Assembly (NCBI RefSeq): GCF_000718015.1
Contig: NZ_JODY01000033.1
Coordinates: forward strand, 7,382 to 71,381
Direction of reading: 5' to 3'
DNA length: 64,000 bases
Source: Streptomyces catenulae
Lineage (GTDB): Bacteria > Actinomycetota > Actinomycetes > Streptomycetales > Streptomycetaceae
Part shown: positions 46,196 to 54,646 of the stretch, piece after piece
How positions within the stretch are numbered: position 1 is the stretch's first letter
Layout of the letters: every line of letters begins with the position of its first letter
Made by a program: the position numbers and the translations under genes
Notes under the pieces: model-generated
What the model was told of the DNA's origin: nothing
Seen by the model: the letters and a program-made list of their open reading frames with translations, nothing else
Database searches by the model: none

Positions 46196-47077
46196 ATGCC
46201 GATCATCGACGTAGCGCCCGGAATCTCCCTCGCCCACGAGTGCTTCGGCGACCCCGACGACGCCCCGGTGCTGCTCGTGATGGGCCTCGGCGCGCAGATG
46301 ATCGCCTGGGACGAGGGGCTCTGCCGGGCGCTCGCGGACCGTGGCCGCCATGTGATCCGGTTCGACAACCGCGACTGCGGGCGGTCGACCGCCTTCGACG
46401 ACCACCCCGTGGACATGGCCCGGTTCATCGAGACCGTCAAGGCGGGAGACCTCGCCGCCGCCCTCGCGATGGTGCCGTACCGGCTCACCGACATGGCCGA
46501 CGACGGGTTCGCGCTGCTCACCGCGTTGGGCATCGAGCGGGCCCATGTCGTCGGCGCCTCGATGGGCGGCATGATCGCGCAGCGGATGGCGCTGACCCGG
46601 CCGGAGCGGGTGCTGAGCCTGACGTCCATGATGTCCACGACCGGCGAGCCGGAGTACGGCCGCTCCACCCCCGAGGCCCGGGCGGGGCTCTTCGGCCCGC
46701 GCCCCGACGACCGGGCGGGGTACATCGCGGCGGCCGAACGCGAGCTGGTGTGGGCCTCGCGGCGGTACGGCGACGCCGACGAGCTGCGGCGGCTGGCCGC
46801 CGAGAGCTACGACCGCGGCCACCACCCCGGCGGCGTCGCGCGGCAGATGGGCGCGATGGTCCTCGACGGCTCCCGCGCGGACGCGCTGCGCGGGCTGCGG
46901 GTGCCGACGCTGGTGATCCACGGTCTGGACGACACCCTGATCGACCCCAGCGGCGGCCGCCGCACCGCGGAGCTGGTGCCCGGCGCCGAACTGCTGCTCG
47001 TCCCGGACATGGGCCACGACCGGCCGCGCCCGCTCTGGCCCGTTCTCGTCGACGCGATGGCCCGCCACACGGCCTGA
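46196..47077 (+). CDS. alpha/beta hydrolase
   Basis: 293 aa, ATG start. Typical motifs: VLLVMGLGAQMIAWDEGL (oxyanion strand), FDNRDCGRST, nucleophile elbow GASMGG, late acid in IHGLDDTLIDPS and a C-terminal DMGHDRP His. It resembles the methylesterase/haloperoxidase group found in polyketide loci, but the pairing here is with a DUF3291 gene. Convergent with pdxH. Substrate unknown. Confidence 0.9.
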   Translation: MPIIDVAPGISLAHECFGDPDDAPVLLVMGLGAQMIAWDEGLCRALADRGRHVIRFDNRDCGRSTAFDDHPVDMARFIETVKAGDLAAALAMVPYRLTDMADDGFALLTALGIERAHVVGASMGGMIAQRMALTRPERVLSLTSMMSTTGEPEYGRSTPEARAGLFGPRPDDRAGYIAAAERELVWASRRYGDADELRRLAAESYDRGHHPGGVARQMGAMVLDGSRADALRGLRVPTLVIHGLDDTLIDPSGGRRTAELVPGAELLLVPDMGHDRPRPLWPVLVDAMARHTA

Positions 47078-47101
47078 GACCTCGCCGGAGCGCCCGCCCG
47101 G

Positions 47102-47833
47102 CTACGGCCAGAGCAGCTCCCGCCGCCATGTGGCGCCGTCCTTGCGGTAGTTGAGCCGTACGTGGCGGCGCCGGGCGTCGCCCTGGAAGAACTCGGCGGT
47201 CTCCGCGCGCAGGGTGTAGCGGGTCCAGTCGGGCACCGGGGCGTCCGGTTCGCGGACCGCGCGGTCCCAGGCGGCGTCGGCGGCGCGGTCCAGTTCGGCG
47301 GCCGAGCCGAGCACCTCGCTCTGCCGCCCGACCAGCGCCGCGGCCAGCGAACCGGTGGACCGCCCGTGCAGCGCCGCCGCGCTCTCCCCGGGGTCGGCCG
47401 CGGTGACCGTCCCCTCGATCCGGACCTGACGGCCGACCGCCGCCCAGTAGAAGAGCAGCGCGGCGCGGGGCCGGTCGGCCAGTTCGCGCCCCTTGCGGCT
47501 GCCCCGGTGGGAGCCGAAGTGCCAGCCCCGCTCGTCGGCGTCGTGCAGCATCACGATGCGTACGGAAGGGTCCCCGGCGGCGTCCGCGGTGGCCAGCGTC
47601 ATGGTGTGCGGCTCGGGCTGCCCGGCCTCGGCGGCCTCGCGCAGCCAGCGGCGGAAGAGCGGCAACGGCGCGTCCGGCGCCTGCGACGCGTCGAACGACG
47701 GCAGCGGATGGTCCCAGACCCGCAGCCCGCGCAGCAGTTCACGGAAGGCGCGGTCCGCGTCGTACGGGGCGTCGGGGGACGGCACGGGCGCCTCGGCGGC
47801 GTCCCGGCCCGGGTTCATGGAGTCTTCGGCCAT
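47102..47833 (-). CDS. pdxH: pyridoxamine 5'-phosphate oxidase family protein (PdxH-like)
   Basis: 243 aa, ATG at 47833 (an ATG five codons later is also possible). PdxH oxidises pyridoxine or pyridoxamine phosphate to PLP with FMN. The FMN-binding segments TMTLATADAAGDPSVRIVMLHDADERGWHFGSH and AALLFYWAAVGRQVRIEGTV, and the C-terminal RRHVRLNYRKDGATWRRELLWP, match the family. The canonical end RLxP is seen as ELLWP with the Arg shifted, so a non-PLP flavoenzyme of the same fold remains possible. Confidence 0.8.
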   Translation of the reverse strand: MAEDSMNPGRDAAEAPVPSPDAPYDADRAFRELLRGLRVWDHPLPSFDASQAPDAPLPLFRRWLREAAEAGQPEPHTMTLATADAAGDPSVRIVMLHDADERGWHFGSHRGSRKGRELADRPRAALLFYWAAVGRQVRIEGTVTAADPGESAAALHGRSTGSLAAALVGRQSEVLGSAAELDRAADAAWDRAVREPDAPVPDWTRYTLRAETAEFFQGDARRRHVRLNYRKDGATWRRELLWP

Positions 47834-48091
47834 GGCGGGCAGGGTACGGGGGGTTCGGCGCCGGGCGGTGGGGCGGACGGAGGGCGGGGCGGGGTCGGGC
47901 CCGGTGGCGGCCGGGCCGCGCGTGCGGGCCGAGCGCGGGGCCGTGGCGGGCTGACCAGGTCCGCAGGTCGGGACGGGCCAGGCACAGGCCGGGCGCAGGC
48001 CAGCCGCAAGCCGGGCACGGGCCCCGCTCGCGCCCTCCGCCGACCGGAAAACCCGTGGCGCCGCCGCCCGTTGTCCGCCTACCGTCCTCGT

Positions 48092-48118
48092 ATGCATTTC
48101 CTCCAGTTCTACGGCTGA
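48092..48118 (+). CDS. candidate 8-codon leader peptide
   Basis: ATG followed by seven codons (HFLQFYG) and TGA. A TACCGT hexamer seven bases before the ATG would make it a leaderless message. It is 270 bp upstream of the macrolide-type glycosyltransferase gene in a gene-free gap. Antibiotic-resistance genes are often preceded by such stalling peptides, but there is no ribosome site and no recognised stalling motif. Confidence 0.3.
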   Translation: MHFLQFYG

Positions 48119-48388
48119 TCAGGCCGGGCGCCCGCGCCCGCCCCCGTCCCGCTCCCCGGTCGACCGGCTCCCGTGCCGGTCCGTGCCGCGCCGTTCCCGT
48201 GCCCGCGCCGCGGCCGGGACCGCGGCCGTCCCGTGACGCCCGGAACCGCTGACGCCTGAGCGCGTCCGCGCCCCGGACGCCGCGCCGCACCCGGGGACGC
48301 GGGCCTCGTCCGCGTGCCGTCATGGCGTCCGTTCGTCCGGCCGCCCGCTCACGGCACCCCGTACCCGTAGACCGAGCAGAGGATTGTC

Positions 48389-49657
48389 ATGCCTGAGAAC
48401 ACCCCGCGCCCGCACGCCCCTTCCCGTACCTCGGCGCTGGTGGCGCCGGGGGCCGATGCGCCCGTCCGGGGGCGGGCGCATGTGGCGATGATCGGGACGC
48501 CGATGGTCAGCCATGTGCTGCCCGGCCTGGAGATCATCCGTGAGCTGGTGGCGCGCGGACACCGCGTCACCTACGCCAACTCCGACCACGCCGCCGAGCT
48601 GATCCGCACCACCGGCGCCGAGTTCGTCCGCCACACCTCGGTGCTGCCGGTGGCCACCAACATCTGGCCGGACGACCCGATCGCCGCCGCCTCACTCTTC
48701 CTCGACGAGGCGGTCGAGGTCCTTCCGCAGCTGCGGCCGGTCTACGACGCCGACCCCGCGGACCTCTACCTCCACGACGTCGGCGCGTACGCGGGCCGGG
48801 CGCTCGCCGAGGCGCAGGGCCGGGAGATCATCCAGCTCTCGCCGACCTTCGTCGGCTGGGAGGGCGCCCAGGAGGAGATGGGCGAGGCGTTCGCCGCGCT
48901 GGCGGGCGCCGAGGAGTACACGGCGCGGTTCGCGGCGTGGCTGGCGGAGTCCGGTGCGACCACCCTGGACGTGTCGGAGTTCAGCGGGTGGCCCCGGCGG
49001 GCGCTGGCGACGATCCCGCGGGCCATGCAGCCGCACGCCGATCGGGTCGATCCCGACCGGGTCACCTTCGTCGGCCCCTGCTCGTGGGGGCGGGCGGAGC
49101 GGGAGAGCTGGCGGCGTCCGGCCGGTGCCGAGAAGGTGATGCTGATCTCGCTGGGCAGCGCGTACACCCGGCAGCCGGAGTTCTACCGGCGGTGCCTCGC
49201 GGCGTTCGGGGAGCTGCCCGGGTGGCATGTGGTGCTCCAGATCGGCCGGTACACCGATCCGGCGGAGCTGGGCGAGGTGCCCGGGAACGTCGAGGTCCGG
49301 TCGTGGGTCCCGCAGTTGGCGATCCTGGAGCAGGCGGATCTGTTCGTCACCCATGCCGGGATGGGCAGCTGCTCGGAGGCGCTGCTGTGCGGGGTGCCGA
49401 TGATCGCGGTGCCGCAGGGCGCCGAGCAGTTCCTCAACGCCGACCGCCTCGTCGCCCTGGGCGTCGCCCGCCGTCTGGACACCGCCGACGCGACGGCCGA
49501 CGCGTTGCGCACGGCGCTGCGGGAGCTGTCGGCCGATCCGGGGCTCTCCGCCCGGGTGGCCGAACTCCGGGCCGCCGCCCGCGCGGAGGGCGGCGCCGCG
49601 CGCGCCGCCGATCTGATCGAGGAGCGGCTGGAGCGGATCCTGGCGGCCAGGGGCTGA
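48389..49657 (+). CDS. MGT-family (macrolide) glycosyltransferase
   Basis: 422 aa, ATG start. GT-B fold: N-terminal VAMIGTPMVSHVLPGLEIIRELVARGHRVTYA, and the C-terminal nucleotide-sugar site SWVPQLAILEQADLFVTHAGMGSCSEALLCGVPMIAVPQGAEQFLNADRL. This matches macrolide-inactivating glycosyltransferases (Mgt/OleI/GimA type), which use UDP-glucose. The 30-residue N-terminal extension is low complexity. No macrolide synthase is in the window, so it may give background resistance or modify another metabolite. A strong terminator follows. Confidence 0.9.
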   Translation: MPENTPRPHAPSRTSALVAPGADAPVRGRAHVAMIGTPMVSHVLPGLEIIRELVARGHRVTYANSDHAAELIRTTGAEFVRHTSVLPVATNIWPDDPIAAASLFLDEAVEVLPQLRPVYDADPADLYLHDVGAYAGRALAEAQGREIIQLSPTFVGWEGAQEEMGEAFAALAGAEEYTARFAAWLAESGATTLDVSEFSGWPRRALATIPRAMQPHADRVDPDRVTFVGPCSWGRAERESWRRPAGAEKVMLISLGSAYTRQPEFYRRCLAAFGELPGWHVVLQIGRYTDPAELGEVPGNVEVRSWVPQLAILEQADLFVTHAGMGSCSEALLCGVPMIAVPQGAEQFLNADRLVALGVARRLDTADATADALRTALRELSADPGLSARVAELRAAARAEGGAARAADLIEERLERILAARG

Positions 49658-49662
49658 GGCCG

Positions 49663-49698
49663 GGGGAGGGCGCCGTCCTCGGGACCGGCGCCCTCCCC
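49663..49698. terminator. bidirectional terminator
   Basis: Perfect 12-bp stem GGGGAGGGCGCC / GGCGCCCTCCCC, 6 bp after the glycosyltransferase stop and 8 bp from the end of the convergent thiolase gene. Confidence 0.88.
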
Positions 49699-49705
49699 GC
49701 GGCGG

Positions 49706-50905
49706 TCAGCCCGCCCCCAGCACCACCGTTCCCGACGAACAGAACCACCCTCCGGTGCCGGAGACGGCCGCCAGCCGGGGCGGGCGGCTGCCCCCGGCGC
49801 CGTCGGGCCGGTGGACCTGGCGGCCCCCGCCCGCCGTGCCGCGCAGCTGCCGTACCGCCTCGACCAGCAGGAACAGCCCGCGCATCCCGGGGTGGCAGGC
49901 CGACAGGCCGCCGCCGTCGGTGTTGACGGGCAGCGCACCGTCCCGCAGCAGCCGCCCCCCGCCGACGAACGCGCCGCCCTCGCCCTTCGCGCAGAAGCCC
50001 AGGTCCTCCAGCGTCACCAGGGTCATGTAGGTGAAGGCGTCGTAGAGCTGGGCGATCTCGATCTCGTCGGGGCGGACGCCGGAGCGGGCGAAGGCGAGGC
50101 GGCCGGAGACGGCGGCGGGGGAGACGGTGAAGTCCTCCCACTCGGACATCGTGGTGTGGGAGACGGCGGTGCCGGAGCCGAGCACCCACACCGGCGGTAC
50201 GGCGAGGTCCGGGACGAGGTCCTCGGCGACCAGCAGGACGGCGCAGCCGCCGTCCGAGCGGATGCAGCAGTGCAGTTTGGTGAACGGGTCGGCGATGACC
50301 GGCCCGGCCAGCACCTCGTCGACGGTGATCGGGTCCCGGTACAGCGCGTCCGGGTTGGTGGCCGCGTTGGCCCGCGCCTGGACGGCGACCTCGGCCAGCT
50401 GCTCCGGTGTCGTGCCGTACCGGTGCATATGGCGGCGGGCGGCCATGGCGTACTTGGCGATCAGGGTGTGCCCGTAGGGGACCTCGAACTGGAGCGGGCC
50501 GCGGGCGCCGAACGAGAGGTTGGCGGTGCGGCGCCGGGCCTTGAGGTCGGCGCGGGCGGTGGAGCCGTAGACCAGCAGGACCGCGCGGGCGTGTCCGGCG
50601 GCGATGGCGTCGGCGGCGTGGGCGGCCATCACCTCCCAGGTGGAGCCGCCCACCGAGGTCGAGTCCACCCAGGTGGGGCGGAGTCCCAGATACTCCGCGA
50701 CCTCGACCGGGGCGAGCGTGCCGAGTCCGGCGGAGGCGAATCCGTCGATGTCCTCGCGCGCGAGTCCGCAGTCGGCCAGCGCCCGGCGCGCGGCCTGGGC
50801 GTGGAGTGCGTACGGAGTGGCGTCGTCCACCCGCCCGCAGTCGGAGAGGGCGACTCCGGCGACGGCCACCTTGCGCTTCCCGTAGGGGTTCCCTGACGGC
50901 GTCAT
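49706..50905 (-). CDS. lipid-transfer-type thiolase-fold protein lacking the usual Cys (copy 1)
   Basis: 399 aa. SCP2/lipid-transfer thiolase family: ARRALADCGLAREDIDGFA, the YDAFTYMTLVTLEDLGFC segment and NTDGGGLSACHPGM near the C-terminus. At the nucleophile position, aligned by eye with the homologue at 61049 (GGGGSCATV), this protein reads TSVGGSTWEV: Thr replaces Cys. Ltp2-type aldolases of steroid side-chain degradation also lack a thiolase Cys and need a DUF35 partner. This suggests C-C cleavage or a structural role. Operator site 7 touches the start. Confidence 0.85.
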   Translation of the reverse strand: MTPSGNPYGKRKVAVAGVALSDCGRVDDATPYALHAQAARRALADCGLAREDIDGFASAGLGTLAPVEVAEYLGLRPTWVDSTSVGGSTWEVMAAHAADAIAAGHARAVLLVYGSTARADLKARRRTANLSFGARGPLQFEVPYGHTLIAKYAMAARRHMHRYGTTPEQLAEVAVQARANAATNPDALYRDPITVDEVLAGPVIADPFTKLHCCIRSDGGCAVLLVAEDLVPDLAVPPVWVLGSGTAVSHTTMSEWEDFTVSPAAVSGRLAFARSGVRPDEIEIAQLYDAFTYMTLVTLEDLGFCAKGEGGAFVGGGRLLRDGALPVNTDGGGLSACHPGMRGLFLLVEAVRQLRGTAGGGRQVHRPDGAGGSRPPRLAAVSGTGGWFCSSGTVVLGAG

Positions 50906-50908
50906 AAA

Positions 50909-50925
50909 TCTGACGGTACATCAGA
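50909..50925. promoter_or_regulatory. catabolic regulon operator, site 7
   Basis: TCTGACG-GTA-CATCAGA, four bases before the thiolase ATG (minus strand). Confidence 0.85.
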
Positions 50926-51072
50926 TACGAGGTCCCGGGCAGGGGGAGGGGCGGGCCCGTAGGGGCAGGGATCTCCCCTGGGGGAGGCGCCCAACTCCCG
51001 CCCCCGGCAGGTGCTTCGGCCGACGGTGGCAGTTGGCGACAGGCCCTAGGAAAGTCCGCACCCCGTCCTTAC

Positions 51073-51089
51073 CATGACGAGCCGTCAGA
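51073..51089. promoter_or_regulatory. catabolic regulon operator, site 8
   Basis: CATGACG-AGC-CGTCAGA, 108 bp upstream of the acyl-CoA-dehydrogenase-like gene at 51197. Confidence 0.75.
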
Positions 51090-51196
51090 TTCCGCGACGG
51101 CCGCCCGCCGGTGCGCGGGGGCCGCACCCGGGCCGCAGCCCCGGGCGTCCGCCGCCGTACGGAGGGCGTTGCCGCACGGCCGGGAGGAGCCCGCCG

Positions 51197-52435
51197 ATGG
51201 ACGCCGCGACCACCGAGGAACAGGAAGAGTTCCGCCGCACCCTCCGTGCCCACCTGCGCGGCGGCCCCCACCCGGACGGGGAACCGGGCGGGAACGGCGA
51301 CCCGGACCGCGGGCCGGAGACCTCCGGGGACGCATGGCGGCGGCTCGCGGCGCGCGCGGGACTGGCCGGGGCCGGACTCCCGGCCGCGTACGGCGGAGGC
51401 GGCGGCGGACCCGTGGCGCTCGCGGTGGCCTGCGAGGAGACCGGCCGGACGCTACGGCCGTCGCCGCTGTTCGCCACCGCCGTGCTCACCGCGCCACTGC
51501 TCCTCGCCCTCGGCACCGAGCGGCAGCGCGACACCCTGCTGCCGCGCTGCGCCGCCGGGGAACTGACCTGCGCCACCGCCGTCCCCGCGGGCCGGTTGGG
51601 CACCGCGCTCGCGCTCACCGGCCCGAACGGCGGCGACTGGGCGGGCGGCGGCCGGGCCGGGGGCCTCCAGGCGCGCAAGGTGCCCGGCGGCCCCGGACGG
51701 GCCCCGGAGGACGGCGGCCGGTGGCTGCTCTACGGCGAGGCGGCGCAGGTCCTCGACGGGCACACCGCCGGACTCCTGCTGGTCGCCGCGCACACCGGCG
51801 GCTTCGCCCGCAGCCGCACCCGCCTCTTCCTGGTGGCCGCCGGGGCGCCGGGCCTGCGCCGGATCGCGCTGCCCACGGCGCCCGGCGAACGGCCCCGCGC
51901 CCGCCTCGAACTCCGTCAGGTCGAGGCGGAGCTGCTCGGCGCGGAGGAGGCCGGTGCGGCGGCCGGGCGGACGCCGGAGAACGCCGCGCTCGCCGCCGTC
52001 GGGGCGGGCGCCGCCGCGGCGCTGGCGGCGGAGACCGCCGGTGCGGCCGACGCGGTGCTGAGCCGCGCCGCCGCCCGGGTACGGGACGGGGGCGCCCCGG
52101 CGGGCGAGGGGGCGCGCGTCGCGGAGCTGCACGCCGCCGTCCGGGCGGTCCGGGCCGCCGCGTACGGGGCCGCCGGTGCCGCCGAACCGGGCGCCGGCGC
52201 GCTGGCGCTGGCCCAGGCGCTGCAGACGCAGCGGGCGGTGGCGGCGCAGGTCGCGCCGCCCGGGGACGACGGGGCGGCGTACGCGCGGCGGGCGGCCGGG
52301 GACGAACTGCTGCTGGGCCCCGTGCACCGGCTGCGGGAGCGGGCGGCGGAGGAGGCGGGGCTGTTCGCCACCGGGGAGCGCGGGCGGAGCGGGCCGCCCG
52401 GAGGGAGCGCGGCGGTCGTGGCGGGCATCGGGTGA
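51197..52435 (+). CDS. degenerate acyl-CoA dehydrogenase homologue
   Basis: 412 aa, ATG with GGGAGGAG upstream. The N-terminal half is recognisable (EEQEEFRRTLRAHL, AARAGLAGAGLPAAYGGGGGGPVALAVACEETGRTL, LPRCAAGELTCATAV). The C-terminal half is Ala/Gly-rich and lacks the usual QxHGGxG segment and a clear catalytic Glu loop. Compared with the other dehydrogenases here it is strongly diverged, perhaps a partner subunit or a decaying gene. Operator site 8 and divergence from the thiolase place it in the regulon. Confidence 0.75.
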   Translation: MDAATTEEQEEFRRTLRAHLRGGPHPDGEPGGNGDPDRGPETSGDAWRRLAARAGLAGAGLPAAYGGGGGGPVALAVACEETGRTLRPSPLFATAVLTAPLLLALGTERQRDTLLPRCAAGELTCATAVPAGRLGTALALTGPNGGDWAGGGRAGGLQARKVPGGPGRAPEDGGRWLLYGEAAQVLDGHTAGLLLVAAHTGGFARSRTRLFLVAAGAPGLRRIALPTAPGERPRARLELRQVEAELLGAEEAGAAAGRTPENAALAAVGAGAAAALAAETAGAADAVLSRAAARVRDGGAPAGEGARVAELHAAVRAVRAAAYGAAGAAEPGAGALALAQALQTQRAVAAQVAPPGDDGAAYARRAAGDELLLGPVHRLRERAAEEAGLFATGERGRSGPPGGSAAVVAGIG

Positions 52436-52832
52436 GCGGGGCGCGGGGACCGGTGGGGACGTCCGCGGGCCGGGCGGGCGCGCGCACCGCGCCGTAGGCC
52501 GTCGCCCGGCGGGACGCCCCGGCGGTCCGGCCGCCGTACGTCGCCCGTGGGGCACGGAGCGGATGGCGGACCGGGCTCGTCCGGCCGGAGCGGTGCCGGT
52601 CGCGGACGGTGCGGGGCAAGGGGGGAACGGCGCCGGGCGGGGGCCCGGCGGCGGGGACATGGGTGGGGGGATCGGCGGACCCGGGACGGGTCTGCGGTGG
52701 GGGTGGCGCCGTGGGGGCGCGGCGGGCCGGTGCGGCACTCCCGGCGGCTGCGTCGGCGCCGGGGGGTGATCCGTACGGGCGTCCGCGGGCGGGCCCGGGG
52801 AGCGGGGCCGGCCGGGTGGGCGGCTGCCCGGA
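52436..52832. other. 397-bp G-rich gene-free stretch
   Basis: Very G-rich on the plus strand with many runs of G; open frames here are products of base composition. No promoter, RNA gene or repeat is evident. It separates the dehydrogenase homologue from the convergent TetR gene. Confidence 0.6.
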
Positions 52833-53480
52833 TTACTTCGTGGGCTTCTTTCCGGTGACGCCGAAATGCACCAACAGCGCGAGATTCGGCTTCAGTTCGG
52901 CCTGTTTGACGCCCCAGCTCTGGAATCCCTTCTGATGTCCGGCGACGGCCGCCAGCATGGCCACGATCGAACCGGCCATGGCCGCCGCGCTCACCTCCTT
53001 GTCGACCTTGTTGCGGCTCTGCAGCTCCTCGATGGATTCCGTGAGCGAGTTCGTCACGGCATTGAGGATCTTCATGCGGATCTTGTAGAACCGCTTGTCG
53101 CCCTCGGCGGCACCCAGATCGACGACGCGCAGAATCGCGTCGTTACGGCGCCAGAACGACAGGAAGCCGTCCACCAGCTCCTCCGCCGCCGCCCAGCCGG
53201 ACTTTCCGACCCAGGAACGCCCGGCGACGAGATCGGTGAGTTCCGCGCCCTCTTTCGCCATCCCGTCGGCGATTTCGAGGACGGCACCCTCCACGTCGGG
53301 GAAGTACTGATAGAACGTAGCGGGTGAAGTGCCCGCTTTTCGGGCCACGTCAATGACCTTCACATCCCGGTACGGGGATGAACTGAGCATTTCACTGAGG
53401 CAGTCGAGAAGCTTCTGCCGCGTCGCCTGCCCGCGGCGGCCGGCAACTCTGCCGTCGACGGTTCGCACTTGTCCTGTCAT
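52833..53480 (-). CDS. TetR family regulator, candidate controller of the catabolic regulon
   Basis: 215 aa, ATG at 53480. The N-terminal HTH (about residues 18-62) reads ATRQKLLDCLSEML...VKVIDVARKAGTSPATFYQYFPDVEGAVLEI. The C-terminal ligand-binding domain is mostly helical (DGFLSFWRRNDAILRVVDL, ILNAVTNSLTESIEEL, AAMAGSIVAMLAAVAG). GC at third positions is lower than in flanking genes. It is the only TetR gene among the palindromic operators at 30.2-62.3 kb, and palindromes of this type are the usual TetR sites. An acyl-CoA ligand is plausible. A degenerate copy of the operator overlaps its own start codon. Confidence 0.9.
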   Translation of the reverse strand: MTGQVRTVDGRVAGRRGQATRQKLLDCLSEMLSSSPYRDVKVIDVARKAGTSPATFYQYFPDVEGAVLEIADGMAKEGAELTDLVAGRSWVGKSGWAAAEELVDGFLSFWRRNDAILRVVDLGAAEGDKRFYKIRMKILNAVTNSLTESIEELQSRNKVDKEVSAAAMAGSIVAMLAAVAGHQKGFQSWGVKQAELKPNLALLVHFGVTGKKPTK

Positions 53481-53489
53481 GCCGTCAGC
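53473..53489. promoter_or_regulatory. degenerate operator over the TetR start
   Basis: CCTGTCA-TGC-CGTCAGC: the right arm is intact, the left arm keeps four of six core bases. It covers the TetR ATG. Possible autoregulation; low confidence. Confidence 0.35.
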
Positions 53490-53845
53490 TTACCGAGGGG
53501 GGATCGGAGCGCGATTTGGCTGCCTGCAAATGGGGATGGGGGATTTCGGGATATTCGGTCCCGGTTGATTCCGGCGCGGCATGATGCCACGGGTCCGTGG
53601 AAGCCGCCGCCCCGGAGTGCGGGCGGCGCGGGCGGTTCCCGTGCGGGGGCGCGGCGGCCCCCGGGTGCGACGATTGACCCGAACCGGTGAATCCTCTTAT
53701 CAACAGCCTGTGGACAAGTTCGGTGGACAACCGCAGGGTAAGTCCCGTCCCCCGACGCGCGGTTGAGCGAGGCCGTCTCCGCGGGTGACGCATACGTTCG
53801 AATTCCTGTCGGGCGACGGCCGTGGAACACCGCTAGCGTGCACCT

Positions 53846-54646
53846 ATGACGGCGATGACGGCATTCCCGGAGGGCACACCCTGCTGGGTGGATGCGATGC
53901 TCCCCGATCTCGACGCCGGAAAGCGTTTCTACGGGGAGCTGTTCGGCTGGACCTTCGACGAAGGCGCCGAGGAATTCGGCGGCTATACCGTCGCCTTCCG
54001 CGACGGCAGGAAAGCCGCCGCGCTCATGCCGCGGCCCGACCCGTCGATGCCCGTTTCCTGGGGCATTTCCTTCGCCACCCCCGACGCCGCCCGCACCGAG
54101 CAGACCGTCATCCGCTCCGGCGGCCGGATCGTCTGCCCGCCGATGCCCGTCGGCGACCTCGGCACGCTGCTGGTCGCCACCGACCCGGGCGGCGCGGTCT
54201 TCAGCGCCTGGCAGGCGGGGGCGCACCGCGGCTTCGAGATCTCCGGCGAGCCCGGCGGCTACGTCTGGACGGGCCTCAACACCCGCCTCCCGCACACCGC
54301 CGACGCCTTCTACGCCAAGGTCTTCGGCTTCGTCGGCGTCCCGCGCAGCCCGATGGCGGGGCCCGGGGTCCTGCCGTGGCGGCTGACCGGCGGGGACCGC
54401 GAGATCGGCTGCCGCGTCACCGTCGGCCCCGACCTGCCCGGCGCCGCGGGCGTTCCCGACCACTTCACCGTCTGCTTCCTGGTGGACGCGATGGACGAGG
54501 CGGTGCGCACCGCCACCGCCCTCGGCGGAACCGTCGTGGGCGGGCCGCACTCCTCCTCCGGGGGCCCGTTCGCGGTCCTCCGTGACAATCAGGGCGCCAC
54601 GTTCGGCGTGATGGCCCCGAAACAGCCCGCGAGACCGCAGAATTGA
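53846..54646 (+). CDS. two-domain VOC (glyoxalase/bleomycin-resistance) family protein
   Basis: 266 aa, ATG start. Two tandem VOC domains: GTPCWVDAMLPDLDAGKRFYGELFGWTFDE with FGGYTVAFRDGRKAAALM in the first, and VWTGLNTRLPHTADAFYAKVFGF with DHFTVCFLVDAMDEAVRTATALGG in the second. Each ends in the typical DPGGAVFSAWQ or DNQGATFGVM strand. The family includes glyoxalases, resistance proteins and dioxygenases. Metal-site residues cannot be assigned with certainty. The 365-bp gap before it, shared with the TetR gene, has an AT-richer stretch around 53690-53720 but no clear promoter. Confidence 0.9.
   Translation: MTAMTAFPEGTPCWVDAMLPDLDAGKRFYGELFGWTFDEGAEEFGGYTVAFRDGRKAAALMPRPDPSMPVSWGISFATPDAARTEQTVIRSGGRIVCPPMPVGDLGTLLVATDPGGAVFSAWQAGAHRGFEISGEPGGYVWTGLNTRLPHTADAFYAKVFGFVGVPRSPMAGPGVLPWRLTGGDREIGCRVTVGPDLPGAAGVPDHFTVCFLVDAMDEAVRTATALGGTVVGGPHSSSGGPFAVLRDNQGATFGVMAPKQPARPQN

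Noticed and set aside
48046..48072. Sigma-R-type promoter (GGAA...GTT) before the leader peptide
   Set aside because: The spacer is 19 bases rather than 17-18 and the first hexamer is imperfect; too weak to call.
50892..50905. TGACG-G-CGTCA at the thiolase start as another operator
   Set aside because: Spacing is one base rather than three and it falls in the first codons; site 7 next to it is a full match.
52436..52832. Short frames in the G-rich stretch after the degenerate dehydrogenase
   Set aside because: Simple composition (runs of Gly, Arg, Ala) without ribosome sites.
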